A DNA stretch of 6,488 nucleotides from the NCBI GenBank assembly GCA_003491925.1, contig DNAU01000114.1, positions 1-6,488 on the forward strand, in the 5' to 3' direction. The notes beneath the pieces were generated by a model. The model did no database searches and was not told the DNA's origin. It was given only the letters and a program-made list of their open reading frames with translations. The stretch's first letter is position 1, and every line of letters begins with the position of its first letter. Of the stretch, positions 4,044-6,488 are shown piece after piece. Source of the stretch: Chloroflexota bacterium. GTDB taxonomy: Bacteria; Chloroflexota; Dormibacteria; Aeolococcales; Aeolococcaceae. The translations under genes were made by a program, and so were the position numbers.

Positions 4044-6023
4044 ATGGGCATGCCCAACATCGTCTTCCGCTGCCAGATGTTCCGCGGCGACTGGGATCAG
4101 GTGTGGTCCCAGGAGAGGATGCTGCTCCTCATGGAGGCCCTCTGCCACGTCAACCAGACCCACCTGCGCCAGTTCGACGCGTTCAGGAAGCGGGGACTGG
4201 TCGAGCGCAGCTACCCGCCCCTCTACCGCTCCGGCCTGCACTACGAGACGGAGAAGGGCACCGAAATCTGGCCTGATATTCCTTCTCTGCTGATGGGCAC
4301 GATGGGGAAGGGCATCTACCCCGGCGCGTGGGGAGATTGCCTGCCCGTCACTACCCTGGTGCTCCGCGAAGACTACACGGTCGACGCCCTGGGCAACGTC
4401 CGGCCGGGCGACCGCATCATGGAGGACGGCGCCTTCACCACGGTCACCGAGCACGCGATCACGGGCGAGAAGCCCATCCTCGGGTTCGAACTCAACAACG
4501 GAGCCGTCCTGCGCTGCTCACCCGAGCACCGACTCTTCCTGCGCGACGGGACCGAGAGGCGGGCCGAGGAGATCCGCGTGAGCGACCTGCTCAGGACCCC
4601 CACGGCCGCTTTTCCAACAGCGACAAACCCCCTCAATCCTTCGAGTCTCTCTCCCGCCGACTTCGCGTGGCTGCTCGGCACCTACGTCGCGGACGGATGG
4701 CATGAGCTGCCCCGCCACCCTCGCTTCGCCCTCTCCGGCAAGGACGGCCACAAGAAGGAGGAACAGAAGCGGCGAGCTAAGGCCCTCCTGGAGGCCGCTG
4801 GCGTCAACACCCGCTGGCACGAGCGCTACCTGGCGGTCAACGACCGCGACCTCGCCGAGTACATGAAGCTGTGCGGCGGGCATGCCCCAGAGAAGCACCT
4901 TCCTTCCCTCCTCGTGAGCACGGAGCAGCTCAGGCCTCTCGTGGAGGGGCTAGCCGCCGACTGCTCCACCGCCAGCTCGGGCACGATCACCCACGGAACC
5001 ACGTCGGAGGTCCTGGCCCTGCAGACCCGGATCCTCTACCGGATGCTCGGCCAGAGCACCCACATCAAGAGGTGGGACGAGCACGGCGGACTCGGCACCC
5101 ACCCGATGTACCGGATCACCGTGAGACAGCCTGATAATCCCAACTACCCGAACGCGCGCCGGAACAGCGCGAGGGTCGTGGCGATCCGCGAGATGGAGCC
5201 GGAGCTCTGCTGCGACATCACGACAGAGGCGGGCCGCTTCTACCTGCCCGAGTCCGACCTCATAGTCCACAACTGCGAAGACCTGGCGTGTTATAGAGTA
5301 GCCGAGCAGCGCGAGCTGCCCTACCACTTCGAGCGCAAGGCCCCGTGGGACGCGAGCAAGACCGAGATGGCCGACCCTCGCTTCCCTCCGCCCGACATGC
5401 TCGCCAAGCTGGGCCTGGCTCCCGCCGGCGAGGCCGCCCCTCCCGCGGCTCCCGCGGCCACGACGTGGAAGACGCTCACCACCAGCAGCGGCAAGGAGCT
5501 CGACGCCTGGCCCGGCTGGAAGAAGGTGAAGGGAGGGATCAAGGCGAAGCCGTTCGCGAAGTGGAGGAGGGGCCCCAAGGGCAACTACCACTACCACGCC
5601 CTCCTGCTCCTGCCCGACGGTAGGCTGGAGGACCCCTCCCTCGTGCTCGGGATGGGCCGCGAGAGCGAGTTCGCGGCCGCGGGCACGGCGGAGAAGATGC
5701 GCGACGGCGCGCCCGTGGTCATCCAGTACGCGAAGGCGCCCGAGGTCATGGTGGTCGACCCCGAGAAGCCCTCGGGATACGGCGGGGGCAAGGCTCCCGA
5801 GCTCGACAAGGAGGTGCTCGACCTCCTGGCCAAGAAGGGCGAGAGCCTCGACGGGCTCAAGGGAGACCCCGAGGTGGGGGCCTACCTCTCGAACGAGGTC
5901 CTCTTAGGCGACACCGAGTTCGACGTCGACACCGCCATCGGCTGGTCGCGCGCGCACAAGAAGTTCGTAGTCCGGGGCGAGAGCCACGAGCTGCGTAGGT
6001 TCATGGGATACTCAGACAAATAG
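4044..6023 (+). CDS. Transglutaminase-like cysteine enzyme interrupted by an intein
   Basis: The precursor has 659 residues. Removing the intein (99-410) leaves a 347-residue host protein, joined as YPGAWGD + CEDLACYRVAE. GDCEDLA with a following helix is the nucleophile motif of transglutaminase-like (papain-fold) enzymes common in phages. The matching downstream elements are YHYHALLLLPDGRLEDPS (515-532), with His518 as likely catalytic His and Asp530 as likely acid. Between Cys411 and His518 lie an Ala/Pro-rich linker (about 451-468) and a basic Trp/Lys segment (WPGWKKVKGG). The C-terminal 120 residues are acidic-basic helical and unrecognised. The N-extein (1-98) is a helical domain with EIWPDIPSLL (74-83) before the active site. 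ATG 4044 has AGGA ten bases upstream; ATG 4050 is a poorer start. It may cut or crosslink virion proteins or peptidoglycan; the substrate is unknown. The stop codon overlaps the next gene's ribosome site. Confidence 0.8.
   Translation: MGMPNIVFRCQMFRGDWDQVWSQERMLLLMEALCHVNQTHLRQFDAFRKRGLVERSYPPLYRSGLHYETEKGTEIWPDIPSLLMGTMGKGIYPGAWGDCLPVTTLVLREDYTVDALGNVRPGDRIMEDGAFTTVTEHAITGEKPILGFELNNGAVLRCSPEHRLFLRDGTERRAEEIRVSDLLRTPTAAFPTATNPLNPSSLSPADFAWLLGTYVADGWHELPRHPRFALSGKDGHKKEEQKRRAKALLEAAGVNTRWHERYLAVNDRDLAEYMKLCGGHAPEKHLPSLLVSTEQLRPLVEGLAADCSTASSGTITHGTTSEVLALQTRILYRMLGQSTHIKRWDEHGGLGTHPMYRITVRQPDNPNYPNARRNSARVVAIREMEPELCCDITTEAGRFYLPESDLIVHNCEDLACYRVAEQRELPYHFERKAPWDASKTEMADPRFPPPDMLAKLGLAPAGEAAPPAAPAATTWKTLTTSSGKELDAWPGWKKVKGGIKAKPFAKWRRGPKGNYHYHALLLLPDGRLEDPSLVLGMGRESEFAAAGTAEKMRDGAPVVIQYAKAPEVMVVDPEKPSGYGGGKAPELDKEVLDLLAKKGESLDGLKGDPEVGAYLSNEVLLGDTEFDVDTAIGWSRAHKKFVVRGESHELRRFMGYSDK
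4338..5273 (+). mobile_element. LAGLIDADG-type intein, 312 residues, in frame
   Basis: This self-splicing element covers residues 99-410 of the precursor. The N-terminal block starts at Cys99 (CLPVTTLVLREDYTVDALGN, then VRPGDRIM). The B block is LRCSPEHRLFL (156-166), with Ser159 where Thr is usual and the expected His162. The endonuclease part has a first LAGLIDADG motif, LLGTYVADGW (210-219, Asp217), and a second, degenerate one, LVEGLAADCST (299-309, Asp306), with Cys307 replacing Gly. The motifs are 89 residues apart, reasonable for a single-chain enzyme. The C-terminal blocks are ELCCDITTEAGRFYL (387-401) and DLIVHN (405-410), ending in His409-Asn410 before Cys411. All splicing residues are present, so splicing should work. 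Both catalytic Asp remain, so DNA cutting is possible. The size is small for an endonuclease-bearing intein. Confidence 0.93.
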
Positions 6024-6034
6024 GAGTAGACGAG

Positions 6035-6328
6035 ATGGCTCACGACCTGATTTTTGGTGAGACGAAACGCGACTTCGGCCGCGGGTCGGTAGGGGCCGGT
6101 ACGCCGGAGAACACGACCCTGCGCGAGGTCCTGGCCAGCACCAAGAAGGACGTGAAGGAGGGAGCCGCGCGGGGCGTCGCCCCCGTGCAGAAGGCGCTCG
6201 GGATCACGTCGCGGCGCGGGCTCGTCAAGGCCGGGGTGGTCACTGCCCTCGGGATCGGGGTCTGGGTAGCACTCACGCCCCGGGAGAGACCGGTCACCCG
6301 CCGGCTGGGGAGCTCCGTATGGAAGTGA
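6035..6328 (+). CDS. Small protein with one transmembrane segment
   Basis: This 97-residue protein has a polar, Gly-rich N-terminus (1-25), an amphipathic Lys-rich middle (STKKDVKEGAARGVAPVQKA, 35-54) and one hydrophobic stretch at about 62-80 (GLVKAGVVTALGIGVWVAL). It ends in a basic tail, TPRERPVTRR. Basic residues on both sides leave the orientation unclear. TAGGAG (6021-6026), which includes the stop codon of the upstream gene, serves as its ribosome site nine bases before ATG 6035, so the two are translationally linked. I recognise no family. A minor membrane or virion protein fits the context; a holin-like role is possible but single-span proteins give little evidence. Confidence 0.68.
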   Translation: MAHDLIFGETKRDFGRGSVGAGTPENTTLREVLASTKKDVKEGAARGVAPVQKALGITSRRGLVKAGVVTALGIGVWVALTPRERPVTRRLGSSVWK

Positions 6329-6488
6329 CCAACCCGGGGTCGGTCAACGTCGTGAACCAGACGTACGGCAACCCCAGCCCGAACGGCACCCGCAGCGTCT
6401 ACGTACCCCGCGTCCCCCCGGGAGTAGTGAGCGCGGCCAACGCCGTGCTCGAGAGCCCCGACCCAAACGTCGGCGCCGCCCTCATCCT
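6319..6488 (+). CDS. Unrecognised protein, 3' end outside the window
   Basis: A frame opens at ATG 6319, overlaps the last 10 bases of the preceding gene, and stays open to the window edge (56 complete residues). GGGGAG at 6307-6312 lies six bases before the ATG, and the overlap is typical of translational coupling. The protein begins MEVTNPGSVNVVNQTYGNPS and continues through VYVPRVPPGV and ANAVLESPDPNVGAAL. It is rich in Asn, Pro, Val and Gly with almost no charge, resembling the two small structural candidates upstream. No motif identifies it. A virion structural role is a weak inference. Confidence 0.55.
   Translation, partial: MEVTNPGSVNVVNQTYGNPSPNGTRSVYVPRVPPGVVSAANAVLESPDPNVGAALI

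Noticed and set aside
3965..4276. Plus-strand GTG frame overlapping the pseudoknot and the start of the intein gene
   Set aside because: Its product is Arg/Pro/Leu-rich, it has no ribosome site, and it shares DNA with a well-supported gene in another frame.
4950..5597. Minus-strand 215-residue frame opposite the intein and C-extein
   Set aside because: It is an antisense shadow, rich in Val, Gly, Leu and Arg, with no motif. The plus strand carries unmistakable intein blocks.
1..6488. tRNA, rRNA, CRISPR array, insertion sequence or long direct repeats
   Set aside because: On reading both strands I found no cloverleaf, repeat-spacer pattern, transposase or terminal inverted repeats. The only mobile element visible is the intein.

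Overview
The window is a GC-rich stretch of a virus or integrated provirus, with genes packed in two divergent blocks. No tail, terminase, portal, replication or integration gene is visible, so neither the host nor the virus group can be named from this piece. The strong G/C preference at third codon positions points to a high-GC bacterial host. Assigning the right-hand block to a virion-building module is inference: it rests on small beta-rich proteins resembling phage coat proteins, short membrane-segment proteins and a transglutaminase-like phage enzyme.

Left block (1-1879, minus strand): a probable operon read right to left. It holds a winged-helix DNA-binding regulator (1352-1879), a GT-B glycosyltransferase (267-1346, 5 bases downstream) and an unrecognised small protein cut by the window edge (1-253, 13 bases downstream). 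The regulator gene appears to start almost at the transcription start of a sigma70-like promoter, and it has no Shine-Dalgarno sequence.

Control region (1880-2180): about 300 bases without a gene. It holds two near-identical 22-base palindromes (1894-1915 and 1978-1999), centred 84 bases apart, which is close to eight helical turns. Between them lies a perfect 9-base inverted repeat that would act as an intrinsic terminator for leftward transcription. The left palindrome fills the spacer of the leftward promoter. The right one abuts a TTGACA box facing right. This looks like an operator pair for a repressor, possibly the neighbouring regulator, controlling both directions.

Right block (2181-6488, plus strand): a small hydrophobic protein (2181-2636); a candidate major coat protein with an acidic then basic N-terminus and a C-terminal beta domain (2738-3340), followed by a clear intrinsic terminator (3369-3404); a second small beta-rich protein (3452-3895); an intergenic segment that can fold into an H-type RNA pseudoknot (3944-4013); a transglutaminase-like cysteine enzyme interrupted by a 312-residue LAGLIDADG intein (4044-6023); a one-membrane-span protein (6035-6328); and an overlapping gene that runs off the end (6319-6488).

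The most striking point is that the intein sits directly before the predicted catalytic cysteine of the enzyme. The same Cys411 is both the +1 splicing nucleophile and the expected active-site nucleophile, so the enzyme should be inactive until splicing is complete.
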